64,000 nt of DNA from Halichoerus grypus (taxonomy: Eukaryota > Chordata > Mammalia > Carnivora > Phocidae), in contig NC_135720.1 of the NCBI RefSeq assembly GCF_964656455.1, forward strand, positions 106,280,696 through 106,344,695, written 5' to 3'. Positions within the stretch are counted from its first letter, which is position 1. Every line of letters starts with the position of its first letter. Position numbers and translations under genes: made by a program. This document shows positions 45,115-57,751 of the stretch, in pieces. The notes under the pieces are model-generated. The model was not told where the DNA came from. It searched no databases and worked only from the letters and a program-made list of their open reading frames with translations.

Positions 45115-46310
45115 TTTTCAAATATTTTATTGAGATGAAATTCACAGAACATAAAAACTACTCTGTGGTATTTGTTACATTCATACTGCTATACCACTAG
45201 CACCTCTATAGAATTTCAAAACATTTCTATTACTTCAAAGTAAAACCCCATACCCATTAAGCAGTTTTTCCCCATTCTCTCCTTCCCTGGCCCTTGGCAA
45301 TCACCAGTATGAGTTCTGTCTACAGATTTACCTCTTCTGTATACTTTATATCAATGGAATCATACAATATGTGATCTTTCGTGCCTGGCTTCTTTCACTT
45401 AGCAAGTTTTGGCAGGTTCATCCATGTTGTACCATGTATCAGTATTTCATTCCTTTTTATGTCGGAGTAATATTACATTACTGAATCATTTTGCATCCCA
45501 TTTAGCAATGTACAAGGGCTCTAATTTTTCTACATCCTTGCCAACATGTACATTCCTTCTTTTTGATTATAGCCATCTTAGTGGGTGTGAAGTGGTTTCA
45601 ATGTGCATTTCCCTAATAACTAATGATGCTGAACATGTTTTCATGTGTTTGTTGGTCATTTGTATTATATCTTCTTTGGAGAAAGGTCTATTCAAGTCCT
45701 TTGCCCATTTTTAATGGGGTTGTTTGCGGTTTTGTTCTTGAGTTGTTATATATTCTGGGTACTAGACCCTTGTCAGATACATTAAGTTCCCCCTTATCCA
45801 CGGCTTCAGGCACTCCCAGGGCAACTGCAGACTGGAAGCTGACAGTCCTTCTTCTGATGCATGGTCAGAAGGTCAACAGTAGCCTAACATTACATCACAA
45901 TGCCTATGGCATTCACCTCACTTCATCTCATCAAAGTAGGCAGGCATTTTATCATCTCACATCATCACAGTACAATATTATAAGAGCAAATGAGTGCGTG
46001 CACATTCACATAACTTTTATTATAATATACTGTTATAATTGTTCTATTTTATTATTAGTTACTGTCAGTCTCTTACTGTGCCTAATTTATAAATTAAATT
46101 TTATCATAGATATGTATGTATAGGAAAAAACATAGTATATGTAGGGTTTGGTACCACCCATGATTTCAGGCATTAACAGGGGGTCTTGGAACATATCCTC
46201 CATGTGTAAGGTGGGACTACTGGATATGATTTGTAGACGTTTTCTCCCATAGTTTTATACCAGTTTTCAATTTTTAAAAAAGCACAGCTCTTTTTGTCAA
46301 ATATAGCTTT
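45115..46310 (-). mobile_element. Old L1 3' region with a DNA transposon inside
   Basis: 45115-45783 reads ttcaaatattttattgagat then ggcaatcaccagtatgagtt, an antisense old L1. The same L1 continues at 46216 (gatttgtagacgttttctcc) after a Tigger-like insertion. Confidence 0.8.
45784..46215 (+). mobile_element. Tigger-like non-autonomous DNA transposon
   Basis: The ends agttcccccttatccacgg and ccatgtgtaaggtgggacta are imperfect inverted repeats. The element is nested in L1 at a TA-like target. The interior (cttactgtgcctaatttata, aggcattaacagggggtctt) recurs at 62789-63107. The exact subfamily is not certain. Confidence 0.7.
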
Positions 46311-47335
46311 GTCTATTTGTATTTTTACAAATGGAACTCCAATACAATATATAAAAGAGATAACAACAGAGTTCCTCCAATAGAAGTGGAGAAATCTGAA
46401 ATCCTAATCACTGGGCATCTATCTGTCACAAATCCTAAAACACTTACATAAAGCAAATTAAACACAAAATATATGTTTTCCATAGCACTCAATCATTTCA
46501 CACAAATTTTAATCTGTCCTAAACACAGTGGAACACAGTCTAAAAGACAACTGTCCTACACCATAAAGTCTCGGTCAAATTTTGATACCTGTAAGGTATG
46601 TGCACCAGGAAGTACTATTAATGTTCATTTGTCCCAAATCTATATCAGACCTACTAACAATGCATAAGTACTTCGAATGTACCTACCTCTCTGCCATTTA
46701 AAAATAAAATCTGAGATAAGGATCTCCAATCAAACATCAAACTGTCAGAAATAGCAGCAGAGATTTAACTATTTATTTAGTAAGAGTCTACTACATCATT
46801 ACAAATATAATTTAGAGAAAAATAATGCAGAATCAACAATTTTAAAAAGCACATATTTACAGCTGGAGTGACTATAATCTGTACTGAGCAGTATACTATC
46901 TTTATACTTGGTCCCATCACATATCCAATGACACTGATAGGCTAGATAGTGATTAGGACTGGCTACCAGTACACTTACAGAAAAGAAAAGTATCTAGCCT
47001 ACAAAATCTTAGTCACAACAAATATACAAAAACCAACCAAGTTAACTAGTCTCTACATATAGGAAAAATAATCCTTCAATGATAAATGAGGACTTAAAGC
47101 AAAAACTCAAATAATAAATCCAAATTAAATTTCCAGAATTTCAAGTGAGTACTACCAGCAATGTATGGCACCCATAAAATGCAAAGAATTTTCAAAGTAT
47201 ATCTGGCCACTGGTAATAGTGTCGGGACTATTTTGCTTATCCATTTCTCATAACCTAATTCCTATGTCTGAAAGTATTTCAATTCGTGGTTAAAACAGTA
47301 TTTCCTTAAAAACAACTTTGTGAAAATGTTTTTAC
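46311..47335. other. UBR2 intron next to exon 2, no element
   Basis: I could not support any element or gene here. Confidence 0.45.
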
Positions 47336-47449
47336 CTCTTCTTCCTCAATTTCAGAGGTGTTAAGTTCATGTTTTTGACAGTAAGGACCCTCTTTCCAAG
47401 CTTCAGTATCACCACAGTCACAGAAACCTCCACCTCCTGATGTTGTCAT
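47336..47449 (-). CDS. UBR2: UBR2 exon 2 of window: UBR-box zinc finger, C-terminal part
   Basis: 114 nt, 38 codons, phase 0 at both ends (about residues 140-177). It starts [20 protein letters not shown] and ends in an acidic run after SEI. FCDCGD contains the two Asp (D150 and D153 in human numbering) known to hold the alpha-amino group and basic side chain of type-1 N-degrons. The Cys residues complete the zinc cluster. Acceptor is ttcaag, donor is gtaaaa. All key residues are present. Confidence 0.97.
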
Positions 47450-49375
47450 CTTGAAAAAAAATTGTAAAGTATCTTGTCAATAAGTATTTACTGAGGGCTA
47501 TCAGATTATAAATAAGAATATCAAGTGCTAAGGAAATAACAATGCTAAAGTGTTTAATTTCTTTGGAGGAGGAAAATTAAATAAAAGGCCAAACCTCTCA
47601 ATGTTTTAAAGCTTAAATAAGCCTAAGCTAATTTAAGCGATTTCAAAATAAAATAAGCTACTCTGTAATGTCTAATAAACTACAGATATTTTAAAGAGGT
47701 AAAATGTGTCCACCTACAGGACTTCCTTAATTAGGAAAGTCATGAGGGTTTTCCTGCTGGGTTTTGGTATAATGCTGGTATCAATGCCACCAGGTTATAG
47801 CGCTCTAATGTAATGTAACAGATTCTAGTTATAAAGATACCTATAGTTGCTTTCCCCCAGGAGAGTCTAATAAGAGTGCTACATCTGCATTAGAGAAAGT
47901 GACCAACAAAAACTACAGAAATAGTTTGTTTTCTTTTCTAATACCCTCTAAATAGCATTCTTTGACAAGGAAAGAAGCTCAGGAAATGTAAAAGTAAGAC
48001 TGTCTAGTGAGGAAGTTTTCACCACCTGCAGGGTTCAAGAATTATTCATACTTCCCTAAGATAGGGCAATGATTCAAGGAATCTGGCAAGACAGAACTTA
48101 TTATTTAATTATTAGAAATTCTGCTTTTAAAAAAAAAATACTGTGAGAGTTTAGGAGTGGGTATTTAATGCAAATTTTAGAATGAGCCCTATCATATTCT
48201 GCCCAAAAAAAAGTATCTGTGTGTTATATATCACAATATAATTAACGTAAACCCTCAAATGACAGTTATTCCCAGGGGCTGAAATGATATATGCCAAGAA
48301 ACATGGGCAGGCAGCCATTTGGAAAATGATAACCCTACGGCTTCTGTGCTTCTTACAGTTACCCAAGATAGGTAGAGCAGCTTAAAGGAAACTGGGATTC
48401 TCTTACTGATTTATGAAACTGAAGAGAACATACAAAGATCCAAAGGGTCCAATTTTGTATCTGTTTTAGTATTTGTATATATATTTGTATATTCAGTATA
48501 TTTTAGTATACTGAAATTTAGTATTTTAGTATTTAGTCATTATTATCAATACTCGGGTAGAGTGAAGAAAAACAAACAGGAGGAAAAGTCCTGAGCCAAC
48601 AGGGCTCCTGAATTAATAACAAGATTGCAATATTCCCTTTCTACGATTTCATTTGAGATTACAGTGCAAAGTTCTAGCTACTAACACTTCCCTAACTTCT
48701 GAATGTTCAAGGCTTTGTCTTCAATATCCAGTAGAGGAACCAACCAGGATAGGCTTAGCAATAATCTGCCTTTGTTCATATCCCTGATTTAAAAGCAAAC
48801 ATACCTGATTTTTGGAAAAGTACTGGCTGCATTATAACAGTAGAAAAATAATAAAATTGGTAGGTGTCATATTGTGGGGCTGGGCCCTCTTCTACAATGT
48901 AGCAGATGCCTCTTTAATATTAAGAAATGACAAATCTTCTGTAGAAGATGACCAACAGATAGAACACTTCTTAAATTTCCTGACACTTTTCCTTACTCCT
49001 TTCTCACACATCCTTCCCTTCAGACTCTCCCTCCCGCTTTTACCTCTCACCTTTACCCTCTGGTTTTTGATAACCTTCTGCATAAACCTAGAATTATGAA
49101 AGTAATAAACATAAGGAAATAGCAAAACAAACCAGCTGAAAACCAGTATGTAGGAACCGGTATCTGTGCTGTCTTTCCTAAACCATGTGTTCAAGCAGTC
49201 TGGATTCACAATTCATTTCTATACTGTTAGCATATGTTTAACAGTGTTTAAATAATACATTTCTTAAACCACTCTCCTCCATTATAATGTTAAATCTTGG
49301 AATTTAGAAAAGGCAGAAAAGGTATCTAACATAAAATATAATAGTGGGTATGGTTATTATCTGGACATTACTAAC
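47450..49375. other. UBR2 intron between exons 1 and 2, no element
   Basis: 1.9 kb without recognised repeats apart from an AT-rich stretch at 48465-48540 with repeated tttagtat words. Confidence 0.45.
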
Positions 49376-49454
49376 CCTATATCGATGGTCTCTGTGAATA
49401 CTTCCCAAAAAGCACTCCATGCATAAAACACAAGTTGGATCAACTGCACAGTCT
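49376..49454 (-). CDS. UBR2: UBR2 exon 1 of window: UBR-box zinc finger, middle part
   Basis: 79 nt, starting with the last base of an Arg codon followed by 26 codons (about residues 114-139). It reads [20 protein letters not shown] and then RDHRYR. The three Cys and two His belong to the zinc-binding set of the UBR box that recognises basic N-terminal residues. Acceptor is ttacag, donor is GG|gttag. The previous exon, which should end in TYSC plus two bases of Arg, was not found in the 14.5 kb up to the window edge. Confidence 0.97.
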
Positions 49455-50363
49455 CTGTAAAGTTAAAGAAAAAAAAAATCAGAGTGTCATAAAATAACTG
49501 TGTATTCCACAACATAGTATTTCAGTTGGAATCCATCCTAGAAGAGCCAGAATAGTGAACTGCCTTGGTGTTAGAAGAAAGGAATATCATTTCCAAAGAT
49601 CTGTCAGATCTTTGAGCAATGAAGTCAGCTTAAGAACCTGCTTCTCACACTACTGGATGTGTATTATATCTCATACTAGATTTGGGGAAATCACATTTTT
49701 ATCTCATTTCAGTTGTTTCATTTGCTTTCATCAGACTGCCAGTTAGATACATTTACAGATTGTGTCTTAAAGAAGAGAATCCCTATACTTCCATGAAATG
49801 AGATGGGGAGTTACGAAAATCTTTAAATTCCCCCTTATCCTAGTTACTGTAACCTGATAGGCAACCATTCTTCTGTGCTTACTGTGTGCCCTTTTATTTA
49901 TATATGTTCCTGCAAAATGTTTTTGAGTGCATGTATTTTTAATGCATGTAACTCTTATTGTGTCATATATCTCATTCTGTTACTTTTTCACTTCCGTAAC
50001 ATAGTCCATTCATTTTGTAAGTGAATATCTGATCTGCTGCTTCTAATCACTACATAATATGCCATGGCATTTTTCCAAAGTATTTTCTCTCTCTACTCTC
50101 CCTATACTGGACACCTGAATTACCTCTAATGCCTTTCTACCATATAAAATGCTGTAATAAAAACAGTATAAATGTTCTCTTACAGATGTGTCTGAGACTT
50201 TCTTTGGCATATAAACTCAGGAGCAGAATTGCTGGGTCATATACATGTCAAGTTCTTAATTTGAATGCCATGCTACTGTCCAGAGTGGCTACGTATCCCC
50301 CACCAGTGTATGAGGGTTTTTATAACCCTGCATCTTCATTGCATTGGTTTTATCTAGTTTTCT

Positions 50364-50652
50364 TTTTTAAAAAAGATTTTATTTGAGAGAGAGAGAGAGA
50401 GAGAGAGCACAAGTAGGCAGAGTGGCAGGCAGAGGGAGAGGGAGAAGCAGGCTCTTTTTCTTTTTTTTAAAGATTTTATTTATTTGACAGAGAGATAGAG
50501 AGCACAAGTAGGCAGAGTGGCAGGCAGAAGGAGAGGCAGAAGCAGGCTCTCCGCTGAGCAGGGAGCCGGATGTGGGGCTCGATCCCAGGACCCCAGGATC
50601 ATGACCTGAGCCAAAGGCAGCCGCTTAACTGACTAAGCCACCCAGGCGCCCC
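50364..50652 (-). mobile_element. Carnivore SINE with duplicated 3' half
   Basis: A full minus-strand SINE (50456-50652) carries an additional copy of its own 3' half (50364-50455). One pair of 18-bp duplications, ggttttatctagttttct (50346-50363 and 50653-50670), surrounds the whole. Confidence 0.9.
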
Positions 50653-51024
50653 GGTTTTATCTAGTTTTCTAATATGTGCAAGGCCAACATATTTGAAATG
50701 GTATCTTATTGTTTTAATTTGCATGTCCCTGATTGTTAATATGTTTGATCAACTCTTCATATGCTTATTGCTTTTGGGGTTTCCTTTTCTATAACCTGTC
50801 TTTGCCCATTTTCCTGCTGGGATTGCTTTATTTGCACAATCTAATCTAGAGGATATAATCACTTGGCAATATTAAACACTGCTAATATTGTCTCCCATTT
50901 GTTACCTGTGTATTAATTTTGCCTATGGGTCCTTTGTTAAATAGAACTACCTATTTTGATGCAATTAAATTCACACAAACACATGCAATTGGTTTGTATC
51001 TTGAGGTATTAAGAAGTTCTTTCC

Positions 51025-51213
51025 TGGGGCGCCTGGGTGGCTCAGTTGTTACACGTCTGCTTTGGCTCAGGTCTTGATCCCAGGGTCCCGAGATTGAGCC
51101 CCCCATCAGGCTCCCTGCTCAGCGGGGAGCCTGCTTTTCCCTCTCCCTCTGCTGCTCCCCCTGCTTGTGCTCTCTCTCTCAAATAAATAAATTAAACCTT
51201 AAAAAAAAAAAGG
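51025..51213 (+). mobile_element. Carnivore SINE
   Basis: Complete copy with duplication aagttctttcc ending 51024 and tagttctttcc at 51216-51226. Confidence 0.95.
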
Positions 51214-51741
51214 GGTAGTTCTTTCCCCAAACCCAGGTCACAAAAATATCCTTTATTTTCTTCTATTAATCTTTTGGTTTTATCTTCCACATTTAGGTGG
51301 AATACATTATACCTCTGCATATGATGTAGAATAAAGTTTTATTTCTCAATATATACTGAGCTCTTTTTTTCCAACACCATCTACTAAACGACTTTTTATC
51401 TATCGGTCGTAGTGTCATCTTTATATTAAGTTCCCACATCTCCTTGGGTCTAAATCTAAGCTAATAGGTGGGAGTAGTCTATTTGTTCCTACACCATACC
51501 ACACTATATTACCAGGGCTTTGTAGTAGATCTTAATATTTGGCGGGGTAAGTTCCCTTTTATTCCTTTTTTTAAAATGTTGACTTAGCTATTCACAAACT
51601 CTTCTTTATTCTTCCATATATCACTTAGGGTAAGTGTATAGAGTCTCTCAAAAATGCCCAGCTAAAATTTTGACAGAGGTTACTTAGAATTTATTGATGA
51701 ACTTCAGGAGTAAGAACATCATTATAAAAGAAAATCATCAC

Positions 51742-51938
51742 GGGGCGCCTGGGTGGCTCCCAGTCGTTGGGCGTCTGCCTTCGGCTCAGGTCATGATCCT
51801 AGGGTCCTGGGATTGAGCCCCACATCAGGCTCCCTGCTCATCAGAAAGCCTGCTTCTCCCGCTCCCACTCCCCCTGCTTGTGTTCCCTCTCTCAGTGTCT
51901 CTCTCTGTCAAATAAATAAATAAAATCTTAAAAAAAAA
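51742..51938 (+). mobile_element. Carnivore SINE, young
   Basis: Complete copy with duplication aaaatcatca at 51731-51740, repeated after the A-tail. Confidence 0.95.
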
Positions 51939-53182
51939 AAAATCATCATGTCCATGATTATTTCTTAAGTTTTCTACTGAAATTAAAAAGTTTTCTTCAT
52001 ATGAATTCTCTCTATTTTTTTTTTATCAGATTATATCTAGATACTCTCTAGGTTTTATTTTAAATGATACATATTTTTAAAAAATCTTTTTCTAGTTGCT
52101 TAAGGATGATGAAAAGAAATAGCATTCCTTTTTAGTACCGTTGATGAACTCAAGGCAGTTCTAACAGCTTGTTGAATTCTGTTGTGTTTTTCTCCCAGGG
52201 TAAATGAATATATAGTCTTGTATATAATGACAATTTTATCTCTTGCCTTACAATATTTACACCTTTTTATTTTTCTTCCTTTATACTGTTGACAAGGACC
52301 TCCAGTGATATATTAAACAGCAGCAGTAAGAGTAGGCATCCTTGTCTGGCTTTAGACATTAAAGGAAAACATATTTAAAGGTTCTCCATTAGTATTATGC
52401 TCACAGGTTTACTAAGAAAGTGACCTTCTAGAAAAAAAAAAAATCAAGCATATATCTTGCCTTTCCTATATAAAATGTATTTGAAGCTAATCAAAGGACT
52501 GTGTTTCTTTTATAAAAGACAAGCTAAAAAGGAAATGGTAAGTTAGAATTATTTTGTTACCTCCTAATAAAATAATGATCTAGACAACAAGCATCAGTGA
52601 CTGCTAAAACATTAGATAAAAAGGCTAATGAAGACCTTTTTAATGGTTGCATCTGCCAGGTACCTAAACCCACTGATCATCTTAAACAAAAAAACCAGAC
52701 AAGCATTACGTGCTTCCTGACATGAAGAATTAAGCACATCAATATTTATGACGTTATTATTCACCCCCCAATACCATGTAACAATTTAATCATGCCTAAC
52801 TACCTGTTTAGATGACAGACAGGGAATGAAGAAACATGTTAAGCAACACCATGGGGACACAATAAACAAATCCAGACTGGAAAATTCCACAGGATAAATA
52901 ACCTGGTTTCTTAGTAACATAAATGGAAAAAAGAAGAAAAAAAAAAAGGAGAGGAGCTATTACAGATTAAAAGAAAAAATGAGGAATAACAGCCAAATGC
53001 AATGTGTGGACTTTGAATCCACATGTGAGTCAATCAGGACAACTCCACTCAGGCTAGATACTAGATAATGTTAAGGAATTGTGTTAATTTTTTTAGGATG
53101 TTAATAGTTGTAGAGAAAAAAAAGCTATATTCTGAATAAAAGGGCATGCCATCTGGAATTTGCTTTAAAATAATCTGGCAGG

Positions 53183-53434
53183 TGGGCGCCTGGGTGGCTC
53201 ACCTGGTTAAGCATCGGACTTGATTTTGGCACAGGTCATGATCTCAGGGTCATGAGATTGAGTCCCTTGCATCAGGATCTACACAGGGCGTGGAGCCTGC
53301 TTAAAATTCTCTGTTTGCCCCCCCCACCCCACGTTTTTGCTCTCTTTCTCCCAGGATCCTGGGATCATGACCTGAGCCAAAGGCAGACACTTAACTGACT
53401 GAGCCACCCAGGTATCCCTGCTCTCTCTTAAAAA
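53183..53434 (+). mobile_element. Composite SINE with an inverted internal SINE piece
   Basis: Plus-strand SINE head and body, then about 68 bp of minus-strand SINE head (ccaggatcctgggatcatga to gagccacccaggtatccc, 53350-53418), then the plus tail. One duplication, aaaataatctggcagg, flanks the whole (53167-53182 and from 53435). Confidence 0.88.
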
Positions 53435-54330
53435 AAATAATCTGGCAGGGCAAGAAAAAAAAGTGTGTGTCTATGTGTGTGCATAAAAAGGGTTGCCATA
53501 TATTGGTAATAGCTGAAGCTGAGCAATGAGTACATGTCAGATTTATCATACCATTCATTCACTCTATTTTTAATATGTTTGAAAATGTCCGTAACAAAAA
53601 GTTTCTAAAAATCCAACACCCAAATATTCAGTAGTTTGCTGAAAATTTATATCATAAACAATTGCTGAAATTTATAAAATGCTTTCCAGAATCAACCCAG
53701 AAAAAGTTTTCTTCTCTATTAAAATGGTGAATTACACTCATAATTGTTTCAAAGATGAACTATTTAGATTCCTGAACTAAAATCCATTTGATTATGATGC
53801 ATTATTCTTTTAGTATATTCCTGGATTCAGATAGCTAATATTTTATTTAGGATCCTTTCAGCTACATTAATAAAAGAAATGGCTTTAGAATCTCTTGAAT
53901 TTATCAGGGATTGAAAACAAGATTATATTAGGCTCATAAAGAGTTAAGGCAGTTTTCACTTTTTCCATTTTTTGTAGTAACTGTAAAAGAGGAATTAATT
54001 TTCCTTTGAAATTTGGTAGACCTTACCTATACAGTCATACCTAATTTGTGGAAGGGAAGATCTTTGATTACCATTCCAATGTTTTTCATACTGTATTCAA
54101 GCTGCTTATCATTTTTCTATGAATTTATCCATTTCATCTAAGTTTTTGAATTTTTTAGCATTTAGTTTTTCATAATTCTTATATTTCAGAGGCTGCCAAA
54201 CTTTCTTTAGTGTCTCCATAGTTTTTCTTTTTTTTTTTTTTTTCAGGGTACCACTAGACTAAAAGAAACAACTGTTCTGTTTATCAAATAAGGCTCAAAC
54301 AACTTAATAACTATTGGTCACTGAACAATT

Positions 54331-54500
54331 TTTTAAAAAGATTTTATTTATTTGAGAGAGAGAGAGAGAGCACATGGGGGGGTAGGGTCAGAGGGAGAAG
54401 CCGACTCCCTGCTGAGCAGGGAGCCCAATGCCGGACTTGATACCGGGACTCCAGGATGATGACCTCAGCTGCCTAACCAACTGAGCCACCCAGGCACCCC
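54331..54500 (-). mobile_element. Carnivore SINE
   Basis: Minus-strand copy ending gagccacccaggcacccc. Duplication actgaacaattttttaa on both sides (54320 and 54502). Confidence 0.94.
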
Positions 54501-54849
54501 TACTGAACAATTTTTTAACACTTAGAATCAAATTGGACACTGCTACCTTCATTGCCTATTCCACAAAGTATCTGCTTTTCAATCATAGCAATGTTGAGGA
54601 CCTAGTTTTGTAAGACATGACATCATCAAAAGGAATGCAGTAAGTGTGTTTCTCAATTTTCATTTTGAATTTTATGTATCTGCATTCTTCTTATTCAGTC
54701 TTGCAAGGAAATTGGCTTAACAATTCCAAAGAGTTAGTATATCTCAACTTTTTACTTTTATTTTCTGACCTTTTCTCTTTTTCCTTTGCGTGTGCTCAAT
54801 TGTTCTCATCTACTGAGCTGAATGTTTACCCTATTTATTTTTATTTTTT

Positions 54850-55990
54850 CTTTGAAATATTTTCACTCATAGAAAAGGTGCAAAAATAGTAGAGTTCCTT
54901 TATACCCTAACCAAATTTTTCCTCATGTTAACAATAATACAAGGAAATTAATACTGGTACAATATTATTAACTACAGCCCTTAATCAGAAGTAATCAGTT
55001 TTCCCACTATGGTCCCTTTTTCTCTTTCAGGATACAATACAATATCCCACATTGTACTAGATGGCATGGCTCCTTAGTCTCCTCCAAATTCTAACAGTTC
55101 CTCAGTCTTTTCTCAATTTTTGTGACCATACCCTTTTGAAGAGTACTGGTTAGTTATTTTGTAGAGGTCCCACAATTTGGGTTTGTTTGACGTGTTCATG
55201 ATTAGATTAAGTTATGCATTTTTGGCAAGGATACTACAGAAGTGATGTTGCCGGAAGTGATGCTCTGTTCGTCTCAGTACACTGTAACAGGGGGCACATG
55301 ATGCTGATTTGATATGCTGTAGTACTGGTGGCATTAACTTTGCTTACTTGGTTAAGATGGTGTCTGCCAGATTCCTTCACTGTTAAGTTGCTACTGTACC
55401 TTTTATAATTAAATGTATTCGGGGAGATACTTTGAGACTATGCAAATATCCTCCTATAAATATCCTTTCTTAAACTTTCATCCACTACTTTTAGCACCTT
55501 ACCAATGGATCTTGTCTACAGTTACTGCTATGTTCTTTGCCTAATGGTAACTTTCTATCCTGCATTCCTGTCTTAATTGGAATTTTTCAGTATGCGAAAA
55601 CTACTGAAAACATCCCTTCTCTCCCATTTATTTATTCATCCAAATACTTATATATCAGTGCAGACTCATGAATATTTTATTCCATGGGTTATAGTTTAAT
55701 CCAATCATTATTTTATCATTCAAACTGTTTCAACTGTGGCCATCAGGAGCTCTTTCTGGTTGGCTCCTGTGCCCTTTCAACATGTCCCCTCCTTTTCTTG
55801 GGGGGAGGGAGCAACACAAGATGTTCCAAACTTAATTTGTATTTTCTCTGTCCCAGCCCTGGAATCAATCATTTCATCATGGAGCTCTGATTCCTTTTAC
55901 TGGACACTGGTATTTAGAAACCAGTATCTGGGTACTACATGTGCTCACTGCTACAGGAGTTCCATTGTTTCTAGGCCCTTTCAGCAGACA
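54850..55990 (-). mobile_element. Old L1 3'-UTR fragment
   Basis: aatactggtacaatattatt, then cccacaatttgggtttgttt and gccagattccttcactgtta are wording of antisense old L1 3' UTRs. Confidence 0.6.
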
Positions 55991-57349
55991 AAACCAGGAA
56001 ATGTATGTATGTATAGCTATTTTTTGACATTTTATTTTTTTTCATTATGATAAGTATACTCTTCAATCTCCACCTCCTATTTCCCCCATCTCCCACCAAC
56101 CTCCCTTCTGGTAACCATCAGTTCGTTCTCTATAGTTAGAGTCTGTTTCTTAGCTTGTCTCTCTCTTTTCTCTGCTTGTTTCCTTTGTTTCTTAAATTTC
56201 ACATATGAGTATGATCATATGGTATTTGTCTTTGACTTATTTCGCTTAGCATTATTCTCTCTAGCTTTATCCACATTGTTGCAAATAGCAAGATTTCTTT
56301 TTTTCTAATGGATGAATAATATTCCATTGTATAATATATACCACATCTTCTTTACCCATTCATCTATCGATGGACACTTAGGCTGCTTCCATAGTTTGGC
56401 TATTGTGAATAATGCTGTAATAAACACAGGGGTGCATGTATCCTCTGAATTAGTGGTTTTGTATTTTGGGGGTAAATACCCAGTAGTATGATTACTGGAC
56501 CATTGGGTAGTTCTTTTTTTTGTTTTTGAGGAAGCTCCATACTGTTTTCCATAGTGGCTGCACCAGTTTGCATTCCTACCAACAGTCCATGAGGGTTGCT
56601 TTTATTCACATCCTTGTCAATACTTGATTGCTTATTTTGATTTTAGCCATTCTGACAGGTGTGAGGTGGTACTACACTGCAGTTTTGATTTGTAATTCCC
56701 TGATGAATGATGTTGAGCATCTTTTCATGTGTCTGCTGGCCATCTATATGTCTTCTTTGGAGAAATGTCTATTCATGTCTTCTGCCCATTTTTAAACTGG
56801 ATTGTTTTTTGGATATTGAGTTGTATGAGTTCTTTATATATTCTGGATACTAACCCTTTATCAGATATGTCATTTGCAAATAGCTTCTCCCATTCAGTAG
56901 GTTTCCTTTTAGTTTTGTTGATTGTTTCCTTCACTGTGCGTAAGTTTTATTTTGAGGAAATCCCAATAGTTTATTTTTGCTTTCATTTCTCCTGCCTCAG
57001 GAGACATAACTAGAAAAATACTGCTATGGCTAATGTCAGAGAGATTACTGTCTATGCTCTTTTCAAGGATTTTTATGGTTTCAGGTCTCACATTTAGGTG
57101 TTTAATCCATTTTCAATTTATTTTTGTGTATGATGAAAGAAAGTGGTCTAGTTTCATTCTTTTACATGTGGCTATCCAGTTTTTCCAACACCATTTGAAG
57201 AGACTGTTTTTTCCCATTGTGTATCCATTCCTTCTTTGTTGAAGATTGACCATACACTTTAGGTTTATTTCTGGGTTTTCTATTCTGTTCCATTGATCTG
57301 TGCGCCTATTTTTATGCTAGTACCATACTGTTTTAATTACTACCACTTT

Positions 57350-57546
57350 GGGGCGCCTGGGTGGCTCAGTCAGTTAAGTGTCCAACTCTTGATTTTGGCT
57401 CAGGTCGTGATCTCACTCAGGGTCCTGGATCGAGCCCTGCACTGGGTTCCATGCTCAGCGGGGAGTCTGCTTGAGGATTTCTCTCCCTCTGCTCATGCAT
57501 GCACACACACTTCTCTCTCTCATAAATAAATCAATCTTAAAAAAAA
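57350..57546 (+). mobile_element. Carnivore SINE, first of a facing pair
   Basis: Complete plus copy, flanked by attactaccact before (57337) and after (57547). Confidence 0.95.
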
Positions 57547-57558
57547 ATTACTACCACT

Positions 57559-57751
57559 GTTTTTTTAAAAAAAGATTTTATTTATTTATTAGAGAGAAAG
57601 AACACACGAGCAAGGGGGGAGGGGCAGAGGAAGAGGGAGAAGCAGACTCCCCGCTGAGCAGGGAGCCTGATGCGGGACTCGAACCCAGGACCCTGTGATC
57701 ATGACCTGAGCCAAAGGCAGATGCTTAACAGATTGAGCCACCCAGGTGCCC
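57559..57751 (-). mobile_element. Carnivore SINE, second of a facing pair
   Basis: Complete minus copy followed by taccactttg at 57752, a third copy of the same target. Confidence 0.95.

Larger units (their letters stand above)
777..49454 (-). other. UBR2: UBR2 gene, central part (24 coding exons, introns between)
   Basis: The exons together encode an N-recognin E3 ligase that binds destabilising N-terminal residues and ubiquitinates the substrate through a RING lying outside this window. The exons were read on the minus strand, and all junctions obey GT-AG with matching phases. The UBR-box signature FCDCGD, the ClpS-like stretch YYCMLFNDEVHTYEQVIYTL and the segment ATDEIKREIIHQLSIKPMAH identify UBR2 rather than its paralogue UBR1; for example the residues SSEITHK and DVVQQNNTLIEEMLYLIIML match UBR2 as I remember it. 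The 23 exons used in one transcript give 1 nt plus 810 codons without a stop. No frameshift or premature stop was seen, so the locus looks functional. The 5' exons (start codon, first UBR-box cysteines) and the 3' exons (RING, UBLC domain) are outside. Residue numbers in the exon entries are my count against human UBR2 from memory. Confidence 0.97.
49870..52420 (-). mobile_element. Old L1 fragments, antisense
   Basis: cataaactcaggagcagaat at 50210 and agtaagagtaggcatccttg at 52325 are antisense L1 3'-region and ORF2 wording. Several SINEs interrupt the stretch. Confidence 0.6.

Noticed and set aside
45623..46123. 166-codon plus frame
   Set aside because: It spans antisense L1 and a Tigger-like transposon. 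The predicted protein has no domain and crosses the element border, so the open length is chance.
48892..49209. 105-codon minus frame
   Set aside because: It is in a UBR2 intron, overlaps a plus frame of similar length, and has no recognisable motif or splice support.
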